From the NCBI RefSeq assembly GCF_032854445.1, contig NC_088303.1:34267265-34331264 (forward strand): a stretch of 64,000 nt of DNA, written 5' to 3'. The notes beneath the pieces were generated by a model. It was not told the DNA's origin. It worked only from the letters and a program-made list of their open reading frames with translations, and did no database searches. This document shows positions 1 to 12,241 of this stretch, piece after piece (within the stretch, counting starts at the first letter, position 1; every line of letters starts with the position of its first letter). A program made the position numbers and the translations under genes. The DNA comes from Liolophura sinensis. Its lineage: Eukaryota > Mollusca > Polyplacophora > Chitonida > Chitonidae.

Positions 1-1660
1 TTGAATCTTGCGTACGATAAAAGCTCCAGAAAACTGCCTCCATGTCTCCGGTCGAAAAGTTTTATTTTCTTTAACGCAGAAATTAGCTTAGAGTCTGGAT
101 GAAGTGTTTTGATAAATCTCGACAGGATCCCTAGCTCTGGCATATAGGAGACAGATCGGAGTAACTTTTAAACAAACTCAGTGCCACGTCACAATTAGCT
201 TTCTGTTTGTCGGTGGAAGTAAGTCCTTCTGCACTTCGTACGTTACTTAGCCAGTTCAATGTTTATAGTCACTAAATATAAAGAACTTTACTCTGTTACT
301 TGTACGTTACCACCAAAATACAACTAGCAATTATGTTAATGTTATCGATTTAGAGCACCCACTTCCTGGTTTGCGAGTGGCATATGAATGTCCGACTTGA
401 CCCTTAGGTTATAAAATACATGTAAGTGGTGTTTTAATTAACTTTTTTAAACGGTTAGATGTTAGATCAGCTATTACGACAGGAACGGTGAAACTGAAGT
501 GATAGAATGCAGTGGCCTCCAAAAACTTTGTTGTTTTCCTTACATCATCATGTTGTTGATACTCTGTGTTTAAGTACTTGTGGATTTTATTTACTCTGTC
601 TTACCTGTTTCGTTTAGTTCTCGAGTAGGGCGCTTTTACACGGCTTCTAGATATGGTAGAAAGGTCATTTTTGACAACAGGTCTGATACACTTGTGACGA
701 AAAGTCATTTCAGATTCCGGTCAATTACTACCTCAAAAGTGTCCAGAAAGAGTTTTCTTTCAAGGCAGCATAGAATGCTGAAGAAAGAAAAAAAACATAA
801 ATTATATAAAATATGAAAGACAATAAAAGATGCAATGACAGGGTGATCGTTTTCAAATGTTCACGTAACATTTGAAATTCGGCTTCAGTCGATTTATCGC
901 AGTTAGGATTTTATTCCAAACCTCATATAAATCAGTAGATATTAGCAAATTAGACGTCCTCTAGAACCATGATTAAGCAAATTAGGTAAAACAAAAATTG
1001 AAGTAATATTATCCCACACCTCGACGTGTATTGAAAAACTAATTTACATAATCTTCCATTCTGACTTCATTGTTCATATATCATTTTCACCCGTTTTTGA
1101 GGAGCTCGTACGGGCTCCGTTAGTCAGTAGCAGGTAAAACTTCTAACGGGGCCGTAGTCTGTATATTTAACTGTATTTCGGCCTGGGCGTGAGTGTAAGC
1201 ATAGTCACGGGACCAATTTGACAGACGGACTAATTCATGGCGAGTATAGAAGCACCTAGTTTAACTGTACCGCACACATTCCACTATAGTGACTGGACTA
1301 TAGGTTTAGTCTTGGGCGGCTGTCGGCATAGCAACGGCTTCCAGATGTGTATCTTTTTCTGTGTAATTTACAAGGTAGATTCAGCCTATTGGGGAATAAC
1401 TTCTGGTAGAGGACTCTTCTGTGGACCATTTCGTGGTTACAAAACCGTGCAATGTTCTGATTTACAGGAGCTTTCTTGGCATTCTCGCGTTGTGTTTGAC
1501 GACATACCAACTATTTATAACCTCGAATGTTTGTTTTGGTGTAACTACTTTCAATACAACAAAATCTTTCTGCATGATATTGGCTTAGCAGGTTAATTGT
1601 CATATACGTGTGCATCTTTCTGTCATTATGATAACTTACTTTATACACTTCTGGCGAGCG
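1..1660. other. Intergenic, nothing recognised
   Basis: AT-rich single-copy-looking DNA. An open frame of 119 codons at 1237-1596 (+) overlaps a 70-codon frame on the other strand. Neither shows a recognisable domain, signal peptide or splice context, so I do not call a gene. No tRNA, rRNA or clear repeat was seen. Confidence 0.5.
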
Positions 1661-1905
1661 AGCTGTGGCCTGGTGGTTAAAGATGCCTTTCAATCGCTGG
1701 GACGAGGTTCAATTCCAGCCACGGGCAGGGAATTTGTACATTCTCCCTATCTCGATGTTTGCTAGGCCTTGGTAACCACCGAATAAGTGGTCTATGCGCA
1801 GTCTAGCGTTGGTTAACACCCAATATGCATGCATGGTGTCCCAGAAATCTGGCAAAATATAATTGTGGCCTTTAACAAGAATCAAATTAATAAAGAATCA
1901 GTAAG
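1660..1905 (+). mobile_element. tRNA-headed SINE, type C, copy 1
   Basis: The head looks like a tRNA-derived RNA polymerase III promoter. A TGGCCTGGTGG word (box A-like) at about 1668 is followed by GGTTCAATTCC at about 1710, an exact match to the box B consensus GGTTCRANTCC. The body continues with GCAGGGAATTTGTACAT, and the tail near 1880 is A/T-rich (AATCAAATTAATAAAG). A related head occurs near 3740 and 56490. No clear target-site duplication was found. It is a SINE rather than a tRNA gene because the cloverleaf is not completed and the body runs on for about 200 nt. Confidence 0.6.
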
Positions 1906-2179
1906 TAATTTTTCTGGTCCCGACTAGTTCGTCGTCATCGTTACAGTATTGTTGGATGTACCTCATGCGTGAGCACCAGAACAATTTAAGCGAAATATAG
2001 AATCAACATATCGCAGAATAGGAAATACAGGCAAAGCTTATCCCACTATTTGAAAAATAATTTTCATCGGCGTTTGGGACAGTTAAAACGAAATCCATGA
2101 CAAATGCGATTTTTAGTATGTAGGCAATGTTAAACTAAAGCTATTCTGAATATTATGGAATGTTGAATAGGCAATTTCG

Positions 2180-2385
2180 AGCATGACCTTCCCATAGATA
2201 ATCTCGGCCGGCAAGTCTAAACATAACGTTCTCATAGATGGTCTGGGCAGGCAAAATTCCGAACCTGACCTTCTCGTAAGATAGTCTAGGCTGGCAAAAT
2301 TCCGAACCTGACCTTCTCGTAGATAGTCTAGGCTGGCAAAATTCCGGACCTGGCCTTCTCGTAGATAGTCTAGGCTGGCAATCCG
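2180..2385. repeat. Minisatellite, 42-bp unit, about 4.5 copies
   Basis: Tandem copies of a 42-bp unit built around TAGTCTAGGCTGGCAAAATT and CCGAACCTGACCTTCTCGTA. The 3' copies are nearly identical and the first copy is degenerate. One unit carries an extra base near 2281. The unit is 14 codons long, so the minus strand shows an open frame with a repeated ASLDYLREGQVRNF peptide. I read that as a by-product of unit length. Confidence 0.85.
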
Positions 2386-3540
2386 ACAGTTAGCGTGAAT
2401 AGTTTTTTTTCGGAGACAGACAATTTGATTTGCTGTATGGTACTGCAAAACAAGTAGATGTCACAGAGAGCAACTTCTGAACGTCTGAATGGTTTAATTT
2501 CCTCAAGCACCCAGGCGGCGCACTGGTGGTGGCGCGGATCGGTTATCTGCTTCATGTTTGTCAGTTGGAGGCATCTGTTAGCGCCTCTTACGCAATTCAA
2601 TCCAGGGATAACGTCAAACAATGTCTGGCGCCCTGAGCCAACGCATCCAGCACGCCACAGGTTGGGGGCGAATTGGGGGATCTCAGTTGAAGCGTTAACG
2701 TCTTTCTAAGCACGGAAATCTCCGAGGCAGTGGTGGAAGTGGTATCCTTTAAATGACATTGGGAGACTTTCATACCGTAATGTAATTAAACCCCGAAACA
2801 ACAAGGATAAAGCATGTTTTGATCGAAAGAGCCTCAGTCAAGGGAATATTTCTTGTCCTCCCAGTCTGTCACACATGAAGTTATGACTAATTTTTCCCGA
2901 AAGCTATTCCTAAGCTGTAATGACTGCTATGTATGAACTACATCCTGGTTGGGTTTTTCGCATGCATGCAAACATAACGGTAGTAATTTGGTCTGTATTT
3001 CATCAATATTTTTATCATGGATTCATAAATAGTTTAGCACGGACGAATGCGATCAGGTGGAACAGGGTAACATTTCTGAGAAATAACGTCGCCAATGCAG
3101 TTTCATGGCAACATAGTTAAGGGAGATATCACGCAATGTTCAAGTTATTCAACCAGATTAAAAAACGCTGAACCCAGTTTTTCAGACAATGTGTCTATAG
3201 GAAAGAATTTGAAAACCTGCAAAACGATTGTTTGAATTTTTCTTTTGAGTAGCACATCCTTTAATTGCTGGTGTTAAATATGCAATGAATCAACGTTTTT
3301 GAATTGTTTCGGACGTTATTCTACATATACTTGATTGAAAGTAAGACACGGCGAGAAGCTCATGCTGGTAATATGCCATCGCCTATTAACTGGCACATTC
3401 TTCTCATAATAGTACTTTGACATCTTCAGCCAGTTACACGTTGAAATCCCTCTTCGATTTCTTTATTTATGTGACCAAAGTCTAACAATAAGTATTCACC
3501 ATTCTCTTTTCCGCTTGTTCGGTTATGGGTTTAGTCAGGA
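2386..3540. other. Intergenic, nothing recognised
   Basis: No gene, RNA or repeat family is recognised. Short open frames at 2370-2621 (-) and 2458-2709 (+) overlap each other on opposite strands and have no recognisable domain. Confidence 0.4.
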
Positions 3541-3544
3541 GCAT

Positions 3545-3672
3545 TGTGAGGTATCTGGCTAGATGCGGTCTCTGACCAGTTCCCTCCACCTAGATAACCT
3601 TGGCTGACAACATACAAGTTAAAATGCAATATTCCCGAGTAAGGCCTGAAACACCAATCAAAAAATTAATTA
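3545..3672 (+). mobile_element. Degenerate type A SINE, 3' part
   Basis: The 3' end reads CAAGTTAAAATGCAATATTC, then CCGAGTAAGGCCTGAAACAC and CAATCAA. This is a decayed form of the type A tail (TATAAGTGAAATATTCTTGAGTACGGCGTAAAACACCAATC). An upstream GCTGACAACATAC segment corresponds to the type A GCTGGCCGCCGTCGTAT block. The 5' tRNA head is lost or too decayed to see. Confidence 0.45.
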
Positions 3673-3734
3673 AGCAATTCTTCTTATGATTAGTTAACTG
3701 AGGACAATGGTAAGAGTGAGCGGAGCCTAGCCTA

Positions 3735-3925
3735 TAATGGTCAGAAGAGCTTGCCTTTCAAGCACTGGGAAACACAAAATGCGGGTTCAAACCCCGGCTT
3801 TGACAGGGAGTGTGTAGATCCGCGGCCTTCATTGATTGTGGAACATTGAATTGGTGAAAATTAACTGTCGACGACGCTCATTTCCGATTGCGCATTATAA
3901 ACGACTTGTCTCCCACCATGCAATA
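3735..3925 (+). mobile_element. tRNA-headed SINE, type C, copy 2
   Basis: The word GCGGGTTCAAACCCCGGC near 3782 contains a strong RNA polymerase III box B. CTTTCAAGCACTGGG lies about 30 nt upstream, as in copy 1 (CTTTCAATCGCTGGG). The following ACAGGGAGTGTGTAGAT parallels GCAGGGAATTTGTACAT of copy 1. The rest diverges. A genuine tRNA gene was considered and rejected because no acceptor stem or anticodon arm can be paired. Confidence 0.5.
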
Positions 3926-5845
3926 ATGAGATCATATCTGTATCTGTGAGAAATATCGTCAGTAACTTACCAAACGTCGGTGGTTTTCGGGTGCATCAAA
4001 CGGTGAAACTGACCTTCATCCTATAACTGAAAATACATGGGTATGGCGTTAAACATCAGTTAAAGCAAATACGCAATGGTGAAACCTTGTCTGTTTGCGC
4101 ATGCCTGCGTAAGAGGTACGGTCATGATTTGCTTGCCGATGTAAGCTGAAACTGTGTATGTCTTACATGCTTATAGGACAAGAAACCCGGCCGATTATGT
4201 CAATGTCCAAAAAGACTTCATAACATATTCCGATCAGCTTTTAAGGGTGTGATAAACTTATGTGGAGCCATTAAAGTGTCGGACAGGTCTGTGACTAAGA
4301 CAGTCGATGGGAGCTTTAGTTGACCCTCTGTTTTAATTCTTGACATTTCCATGACCTGATTGGCTCCTGCTAAGGTCTTAGGTTAATCTGGGGTGAGTGT
4401 ATGACATACTCTATTATACTTTTGACACCCAGTGTGGCAACCATCAGCAATGTAATCTGACAGCTCTATAAGCCCCACGCCTTTGGTTATAGTAAGCATA
4501 ACAACTGACTTATATATACATGCGCGTATATTCGGTTCAGAGTGTGTAAAGTAAGTGTCCAAATATATACGTTTGTCTGAAGGTTTATACAAAGTTTGAT
4601 TAGTAGTGCTTGGAAGTTTCTTGGAAATATTTATCAAGCTACTCTACAATCTGATTTATATAAGAGCAATTAAGAATCTAAGCAAAGTGAAGATATAATT
4701 AAATCATTCTATATAATTGCAGCTATGTAAGGTATTTTGTTTGTTAGAAAAATAATTTCCAGGGCTAACCACTGAATTCTTTAGGCCAACACAGTATGGC
4801 CAAAGGTTAACATGTCAATATACATCAATGTGATACATCTCAACATAAAGGCTTCTGGTTATATATTGTCAGTATATCATATATGGCTACAGGACGACAG
4901 TACGTAGACATGGTAATCAAATATTCAGTTCCGAAATTTGCATTCGAGAAACAGTTAATCAGGTCGTTAATTTCAATACAAATTAAAGATATGCAAGACC
5001 AACAAAAACCGGTCTTCAAACAAAGGCAATTATCACCAATTCTCACGTGGCCACTTTCATAACTTAAAACTATACATTTATCCTTCGTGTCTTTAGACAA
5101 AGAGTGAAGTAAACTTTATTTCTGAAGTTTTGTGAAAACAGCCTATAGTCGAGCGAATCTTAACGGTGCTGTATCAGCGAAATGACATCGAGCTGTGCAC
5201 ATCTGTGTTATCCAGGCGTTGTTATCACCGAGTATTCATTACCACACCAGAATAAACAGTAGCCGTGACGACGCTGCACCGCCCAGACGCCTAATCCGGA
5301 ACAGCTCTAAACTTTACCTAACCCATCCATCCACCGTTTACTTTTCTGCCTGGTTCATCGCCCAGAGTTTGGCAGCCGTTCACCTCAGTGATGAGAAGTA
5401 CCTGTGTAAGTATAGAGCCTCAAGGGGGAAGCCGTCATGGTGACCCCCCTTCACTTTCACCCATATATAAAAGGAAAAAAATACATTCGGCTAAAGACCT
5501 CCACCTGGCGGAATTTTTCGGCTAACGAAAGTGAGTTCTCAGACAGAGCTGATAAACAGCAAATAGTTGTTTTGATGATCCCAGGCTCGACAGGACGTGT
5601 GCTGAGGCCAGCAGCCCCACCTGACTCCCGTTATCACAAGAGCTTAGGCCACACTTTGGCAGCCAAATTTCCCATGCATCGGAGAAAAGAACTCACAAGC
5701 TTTTCCTCACTTAACAACCTGCAGTTTCTGCAGTTAGCGAAAGTAAGACTTCGGAGAAACTAATTTTCTTGAGTGGATGTTGTATCTCTACACCGGCCTT
5801 AATTCTTTAGTGTGCGTCACAAGAGCACATTTGCCTTAACCTTTG
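3926..5845. other. Intergenic, nothing recognised
   Basis: Open frames at 5195-5443 and 5437-5763 (+) overlap by a few bases but have no recognisable domains. The ATGGTGACC at their junction is the only translation-like feature. No gene is called. Confidence 0.4.
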
Positions 5846-5849
5846 AAAA

Positions 5850-6240
5850 GACAACAAATAATATAACCCTAATTATTTCAGACGAGGGGTAGAAACAGAC
5901 TTGAACTCTTTTTCCGCATTTCCGGGGAATGCGCCATGTTAGTGAAACCAGAGAAACAATGCCGAGTCACTCGTACCTTACACTCTTCAATCTGTATGTT
6001 AGTGACATAGCAGGGTTCGCGCGATAATGGAGGTCCCTTCTCGGGTTATAGAAATAAATGGTTTCTGATTGGTTACAACTGATAACATGCAAAACGGTAC
6101 TTTCGGTTTTCTCGATCTGCACGCTTGTACTTAACTCTGGACTGTGATATTTTGATTATTCAACGTCACGAATATCACGTTTTTTAAAATTTGGGAGAGA
6201 TATTTTCGCGATTCATGTATGCATTTGGTCTAGTGATGCC
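5850..6240. repeat. Dispersed repeat G, copy 1
   Basis: This segment is a diverged relative of 43885-44312 in the same orientation. Shared landmarks in the same order are AAAAGACAACAA(A)TAAT, GCGCCATGT, AGCAGGGTT, TCGGGTTATAGAAAT, TTTTAAAATT and TTTGGTCTAG (ACTAGGTCTAG in the other copy). No coding frame, tRNA head or terminal inverted repeat was identified, so the class is unknown. It is probably an old non-coding transposable element. Confidence 0.55.
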
Positions 6241-7608
6241 TTTCTTTTATTGATATAAAGGCTGATTCCAAAAAGCCATATTTGTGTTATTAGAGCCAAA
6301 ATTCAAAACATTATAATCACTACAGTGCATGGCGCCCGAAGTTTTTTGGGCAGGACTGTCTTCAAATAACATTTATTAAGGTTCCCAATTTTCACAATTA
6401 TTCTAAAAATAAGCGTTTAAATCACCATTTATATATTTACATATGTCGAAACCGATTTTATGAAATAGGACAAAGGTATTTGTTTTTAAGATTCTTTTTT
6501 TTTTTAAATTATTTAATACTTTTAATACCCAGAGCTGTGTGCGTGAATTTCAGTTTTGTCATACACAACAAAAACAGAGCCCTGGGGAAGATTAAAATGA
6601 TAATCCAGTTATTACGTGGATTATTTTGGCGTGACAGCTCTAAACTGGCCAAGAGTTGTCACACCTCCGACTCATTTGGTTTCGTTAATGTAAATCTGAT
6701 TTCAACGCCTAAAAGAAATAAGGAAAGCAAGCGGTCGGAGCGCAGGCAGCTCGTGGATTTCGATGTTTTCAGAATACGACAACTGTGTGGTGCCTGGTGC
6801 CTGATGGTCGAACGGTTGGACCGTTCTCATCTTAAAGGATACATGAAAATTTACTATAAAACGAAGAGATACACTGGAAGATATAATTTATAGTTATTGT
6901 TTGAAACAAAATGAAATTGCCACAGATGGGTATATCGTCTGTTTGCAGACAAAAATGAAAGAAATCAGTTGAAGAGCGAAGGAGCCAGAAAGAGACAAAT
7001 AGGTTGGTAAATTGCTTTTCTGGTCTCTGGTATACTACACTGTATTGATCGTTCTGGCTTGTCTTTTCCCAGACTACACTGCTGATTATTACGTTTTGCA
7101 ACAAAAGATCTGTAAAAACTCTGACCATACAATTAGCTGAGCAAAAATCTGCACCAATGTCTGCATGAGCGAGCTCCATCACCACAATTTATGTTCTTTC
7201 CAGACAATATGGCTGTATCGCAGCTTTCATATAATGATAATTCAGGCATTCCATGACAACGAGACGGGATTTCGTTTCTTCTGCAATTATTATGAATATA
7301 ATTAGTATTTTGTGATTAATTAATTTCATGGGTTTAGAACATCGTTTGTAGTAGTTACACATTTGATTATGGAAAAGTGTTTGATATGTTGGCAGAGTGG
7401 TCATATACGAACGGGTTATGAACCACTTACGGAACCCTTAGAGCATAGAGCACACGCCGATTTAATCGAGAAATGATATATCCAAGGTATCCCTATCGTC
7501 AACTAAGTTTATAAAAGGCAGAAAAAGGTAATAGGCAGCTTTTTATGCCTTTACATGTAACATGTAATATTGTTTATGATATGTATAGGTCACGTCTCGA
7601 TGTAAACT
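6241..7608. other. Intergenic with an unassigned 137-codon frame
   Basis: An open frame at 6480-6893 (+) runs 137 codons. Its start is a low-complexity Phe/Leu stretch from a poly-T run, and it has a polar Lys/Arg/Ser-rich middle. I recognise no domain. The opposite strand also carries frames of 117 and 71 codons nearby, so chance openness is likely. No other feature seen. Confidence 0.35.
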
Positions 7609-7862
7609 AGGGGCCTCCGAGGTGGTTAGCGTACTAGCGCAGCGCAAAGACGCAGGAGCCTCTCATAAATGCGGCCGCTGTGAGCTCAAGTCCAATTCAT
7701 GCTGGCTTCCTCTCTGGCTGTACCTGAGAAGGTCTACAAGCAACCTGCGGATGTTCGTGCGTGTCCCCCGTGTTTCCTCCCACCATAATGCTGGCCGCCG
7801 TCGTATTAGTGAAATATTCTTGAGTAGGCCTACGGCGTAAAACACCAATCAGATAAATAAAT
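7609..7862 (+). mobile_element. SINE type A, near full length
   Basis: The head (GGGGCCTCCGAGGTGGTTAG and the following CGTACTAGCGC) is tRNA-like, and GAGCTCAAGTCC at about 7682 is box B-like. Then come the GAGGGTCTACAAG-type middle, CCCACCATAATGCTGGCCGC near 7780, and the tail AGTGAAATATTCTTGAGTAG, GCGTAAAACACCAATCAGAT, AAATAAATCAATCA. There is a duplicated GGCCTAC-like insertion in the tail. No convincing target-site duplication was found. It is the best-preserved type A copy on the + strand and a good family reference. Confidence 0.85.
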
Positions 7863-8265
7863 CAATCAATACAAACATAATTGTCAACACAAATCCATTG
7901 GTTTGTGTTTCATTTTCAGTGGTTCAGTTTATGTACTCTACAATTCAATAAATGTCTAAATACCAATATAATTAACTGTTTACTCATTATTGTTTGTCAA
8001 TGTTATCATTGTTTCATTGTTCTATTGACATTTTATTTTAAGTTGTGAATCTTATCATTTTGTTGTTTAATATATTTAGTCTTTGCGTGAGTCATAAATA
8101 ACTGTTTCCAATTGTGCATATTTCTTCCGTTTAGGCTTATCATTGGTTCATTTTTGACTCTTTGATTTAGTGTTTGTTTTTGTTTTTCAATGTTTCACAT
8201 CTACATATAATTAAGCCCTGTGTTCCTCCATACTGACGTAAGACATACATGTCTGAAGGCTGTAT

Positions 8266-8522
8266 ATATATTTATTTATTTGATTGGTGTTTTACGCCGT
8301 ATTAAAGAATATTTCACTTATATGACGACGGCCGCATATTGGAGAGAGGAAACCGGATAGAGATCGGAGGAAACCCACGACCATCCGCAGGCCACTAGAA
8401 GACCTTCCCGAATACGACCAGATGAAGCCAGCATTGTCTAAGACTTGAACTCACAGTGATCGCATTGGTGGAAGGCTCCTGCATGGGTCATTATGCTGTG
8501 CTGGCTCGCAAACCACGGCCAA
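8266..8522 (-). mobile_element. SINE type A, near full length, reverse
   Basis: On the + strand it begins with an (ATTT)n tail followed by GATTGGTGTTTTACGCCGTA. It continues through AATATTTCACTTATATGACG, GGAAACCCACGACCATCCGC and GACTTGAACTCACAGTGATC (the reversed box B). It ends in the tRNA-like head near 8520. It corresponds block by block to the copy at 7609, in the opposite orientation. Confidence 0.85.
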
Positions 8523-9550
8523 ATTAGACGTCATGTATACATCTTATGTATACATAAGACTGGTATCGTTATATGGTCCTATCTGAAAACGGCGAGGTTG
8601 TCACCATCGAAGACCAGTTAAGATCAATTAAAAAATATATAAGCAAGAATAACCCATTGCTACTAACATACATGACAAAAACACGAATACGTGATATCTG
8701 GCGTCTCTTATCCAAAAACGTAGGCAACCATATATCTCAGTATCTTTAGTTTCTTTCCAGTATTTCGTATAGACATACATGTTAGATTTATTTTGAATAG
8801 AGGAGAGGGGATGTATCCGATATACTCTAGTCGAGCAGCTCATGATTTTCTTGAAGATTTTGCTTTTTAACTTTTAATCTGTCAAATAGCTATGACTGTA
8901 CCGATGACAATCCCGTTTATTAATTGCACTCAAATGCCACTGTTTTTCTTATACTTGAAAATGTGTAGGAATATCATGGGCATTACGTGTAAAAGCGTTA
9001 CCCACGGGTCACTGGGGAGTTATTTCCTCACCGGAAATTGTAAGTCACGTGCGTTGCGCTTGGCCCACTCTCTCACCCACATGAAGAACTGTAACAAGAA
9101 GCTTATGTGAGCCGACATGTGGTGACCTGAGTGGCTGAGGACAACCGGGCAAGTGCACAAGTGGATCTGATCAGAAGCAAACCAAAACGTCCTGGGTTGA
9201 GGGCTGGGTACAGTCTAACCAATCCCACACTCAGCATATGGCGTCTGTTGAGGAAACATCCCTATTGTGTCATTCATAATTGTTCTGTATAGAACAAAAA
9301 CATTTGTGTATTTTATTTTACCTTATGTGTCGCTGCTCAGTATATATAGAGACTTCGATGTGAACTATGCCTGGCATACTGGCATAGGGCTGCAGACCAG
9401 ACGCACCGTCATATAAATCCATTATTTACATGTAAATTTCAAAGGTTTGCTCTACAGTTACAAAAGATTTCGGTGAGAAAACTGGAAAAAACAAATCGCT
9501 GAATGTAAAAGGAAACTTGCACAACTTACGAAACAAACATCTTAACAAAA
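8523..9550. other. Intergenic, nothing recognised
   Basis: AT-rich, with short frames only. No repeat family or gene is recognised in this stretch. Confidence 0.4.
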
Positions 9551-9551
9551 A

Positions 9552-9860
9552 TTGCAGCCAATACAGATTCTAAAACATTTTTTGTCGGTAAATGAATATT
9601 ATTCTGTAAANNNNNNNNNNNNNNNNNNNNNNNNNNNNNNNNNNNNNNNNNNNNNNNNNNNNNNNNNNNNNNNNNNNNNNNNNNNNNNNNNNNNNNNNNN
9701 NNNNNNNNNNNNNNNNNNNNNNNNNNNNNNNNNNNNNNNNNNNNNNNNNNNNNNNNNNNNNNNNNNNNNNNNNNNNNNNNNNNNNNNNNNNNNNNNNNNN
9801 NNNNNNNNNNATTCTAAAAGGCATTTTTGTCGGTAAATGCATATTATTCTGTAAACTCTC
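9552..9860. repeat. Assembly gap (200 N, 9611-9810) inside a repeated segment
   Basis: The 200-base run of N is flanked by two near-copies of the same ~45-bp sequence. On the left is ATTCTAAAACATTTTTTGTC followed by GGTAAATGAATATTATTCTG. On the right is ATTCTAAAAGGCATTTTTGT followed by CGGTAAATGCATATTATTCT. The gap therefore probably covers a collapsed tandem array. The round size suggests a placeholder length, so the true length is unknown. Open frames running through the N block are meaningless. Confidence 0.85.
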
Positions 9861-10730
9861 AAGTTTAAGTTTCACAACTGGTAGTCAATGTAGTTTCAAG
9901 GTCAAAATAAATTATTAAATATCATGAATTTTTAATAATACTGGTTGTTTTAAAGTAATTGTAAATATTATTATGCAAGTTTTATCTCTTTGTGGTTTAC
10001 AACATGGCGATCGCCAAATTGTGAGTTTGTCATATGCTGTGATTTTATATGATATCGCCCGAAAACTATTAATCTTCATTCGTCACACAGATGGGGGGAA
10101 AAAACGACCCGGCTAAAAAGTCGGAAAATTACAAGGCTCAAATGTAAGTGTGGACGTGGAATGAAACCGAATACGGACTAGAATTTCACACACCGAGCAA
10201 GATCCGTGAGTTGGGAGCAACCCAAGGTTACAGTCTCGTGTGAATTCCGTGTTAAATGAGACATTGATACTAACACCAGGAGGGCGCCATTGGGAATACA
10301 GATCTTAAAAAAACTCAGATCACAAGAAAGTGAAATACTGGATTAGCCCCAGCTGTATATTTAGACAACTGTCAAATCCTTACGCCCTTAACAAATCCTA
10401 ACGCTCGGTGTAAGGAACGTTTGATTTAGGAAATGACATAACCGTTATCACCTAATTTATAGTGATTCTTCCTTTGACTGTTGCAAGTTATGCTCTGTGT
10501 CATATACAAGAAAGCTTTTGATTCCCCCCCCCCTCATATTAAGTCAGGACTGACCTGTTTACTCGCTATAACCGATCAAATATGACACTTCTGCATGCAA
10601 TGGTTGTCTTAAAAAACCCTCATTCTAGTACATTACAAATACAACTTTAGTCCAGACCAGACACCAAGTTTAATTAAACATGTTAAAACTTGAAATAACT
10701 TGACCCTGTACGACACATTACTAGCCAGTA
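9861..10730. other. Intergenic, nothing recognised
   Basis: AT-rich DNA with a C run near 10524. No coding or repeat feature is recognised. Confidence 0.4.
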
Positions 10731-10918
10731 ATGTATGGATGGATGGATGGATGGATGAATGGGTGGATGTATGGATGGATGGGTGGATGGATGGATGTAA
10801 GTAGGGATGGATGGATGGGTGGATGGATGGATGTAAGTAGGGATGGATGGATGCATGTATGGATGGGTGGATGGATGGATGTAAGTAGGGATGGGTGGAT
10901 GGATGAATACATACATAC
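10731..10918. repeat. (GGAT)n-derived minisatellite
   Basis: Runs of GGAT with GGGT and GTAAGTAGGG variants. The GTAAGTAGGG block recurs at about 10797, 10833 and 10881 (spacings of 36 and 48), which shows a higher-order unit made of 4-bp steps. Multiple frames are open on both strands (Met-Asp-Gly-Trp type peptides on +, Ile-His-Pro-Ser type on -). These are repeat artefacts. Confidence 0.9.
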
Positions 10919-12228
10919 ACACCGAAGCGGTTCCCCTGCTTTATGAGTATGCCCTACAAATGAACCGTGAAAGTCCATGACCCAGAAGGCCTAACAGTTA
11001 ACAATCAAACTTATCATGGACTGCGGATGAAACACTGAAATTCAATAGAGATTTTATCACTATTAACAACGTCATTATCGCAATAACGTATTATCAAATA
11101 TCAATTTTATCTCCACAAAGTCAAGGGTTTTGCCATTTAAGAAGTGAATCTATACTTCAAAGAAAAACGGTTATAAAGCATTTTGTTTAGGGGTAATATA
11201 AGAACACTATGTATAATTGTTTAATTATAGTTCTGCCAGTAATGAAAGTGTGGATAAATCCATCCAAATTGTTAAAATGTCCATTTTTACACATTCCCAG
11301 TGATATTAGAGAAAAAACTACAATGTTTCGTATCATTTATTTTCACACACCCACCAAGCAGGAAAACAAATCCTGTACAAAACACGTGCTTGGATGTGCT
11401 CATCTGTTTCTCTTTCGTGAGCGAAACCTTTAATTTTGGCCCCACCTCATAAAAACGGACCTAGTCAGAAGAAAGAACTGGCGACAGCCTGTACAAAAAG
11501 GACACACACATAAACACTGGAGAATCAAAGAAAGTCACAATGCAGTACCAGAACATTCCCAGACCTGTCCTGTACCATAGCTCACGTTTGAAATATTGCG
11601 AAAAATAAATTACGTTTATAGAAAAATAAATAAATAGTATTTACGTTCAGAGACTAAATCAAGTTTTATTTAATACATTTTCTTTGTTTTATTATTATAT
11701 TCACTTTCTCACCTGATGACTTTGTTATTGTTGGCATCTTCAAAAATCCATCACAGAAAAAATGACCTCATTATACATGCAAATCAATCGTTATTGGAGA
11801 CAACCAGACTACGTGAGTACTCTATAAGGTTGCCTGCTGGATTGAGCGCGATCTGTATTTTGGAAAACCTTTTCATGCGGTAAGTTGCTCCATTTATCAG
11901 GCTGTGAAGGGCGTATATATGGCATGCACAGACGGGAAGAAACCACTGATAAACTACCTAACACAAGGCATCAGTCGATCCATATTGGAAGAGAAGTGAC
12001 TGATCAGAAAATAGAATTTTAGACGAGGTGCAAAATACTTTTAATACATACAATCGACGAAACTTTAATTAACATATTGACCTGACTAACTGGTCGTTAT
12101 TGATTATAGATTTGTTGTTAACAATGATTGAATGATTGCATAAATAATGACATTTAATTGAAATACATTGATCGATAGTACATTGAAAAACATGTTCTTG
12201 AGAGAATAATAATCCCAGGCATTGTTGT
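10919..12228. other. Intergenic, nothing recognised
   Basis: No coding frame with a recognisable domain and no repeat family seen. A short frame at 11209-11433 (+) is not supported by any domain or splice context. Confidence 0.4.
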
Positions 12229-12241
12229 TCGTGATATTTGT

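Noticed and set aside
3735-3800. Possible tRNA gene (GGGTTCAAACCCC)
   Set aside because: No acceptor stem, D arm or anticodon arm can be paired around the box B. It matches the type C SINE heads.
6480-6893. 137-codon + frame
   Set aside because: It begins in a poly-T tract, has no recognisable domain, and there are competing frames on the other strand nearby.
9552-9875. Frames spanning the N block
   Set aside because: They are open only because N bases cannot encode stops.
10633-10978. Several overlapping frames of Trp-Met-Asp-Gly or Ile-His-Pro-Ser repeats
   Set aside because: They are translations of the (GGAT)n array.
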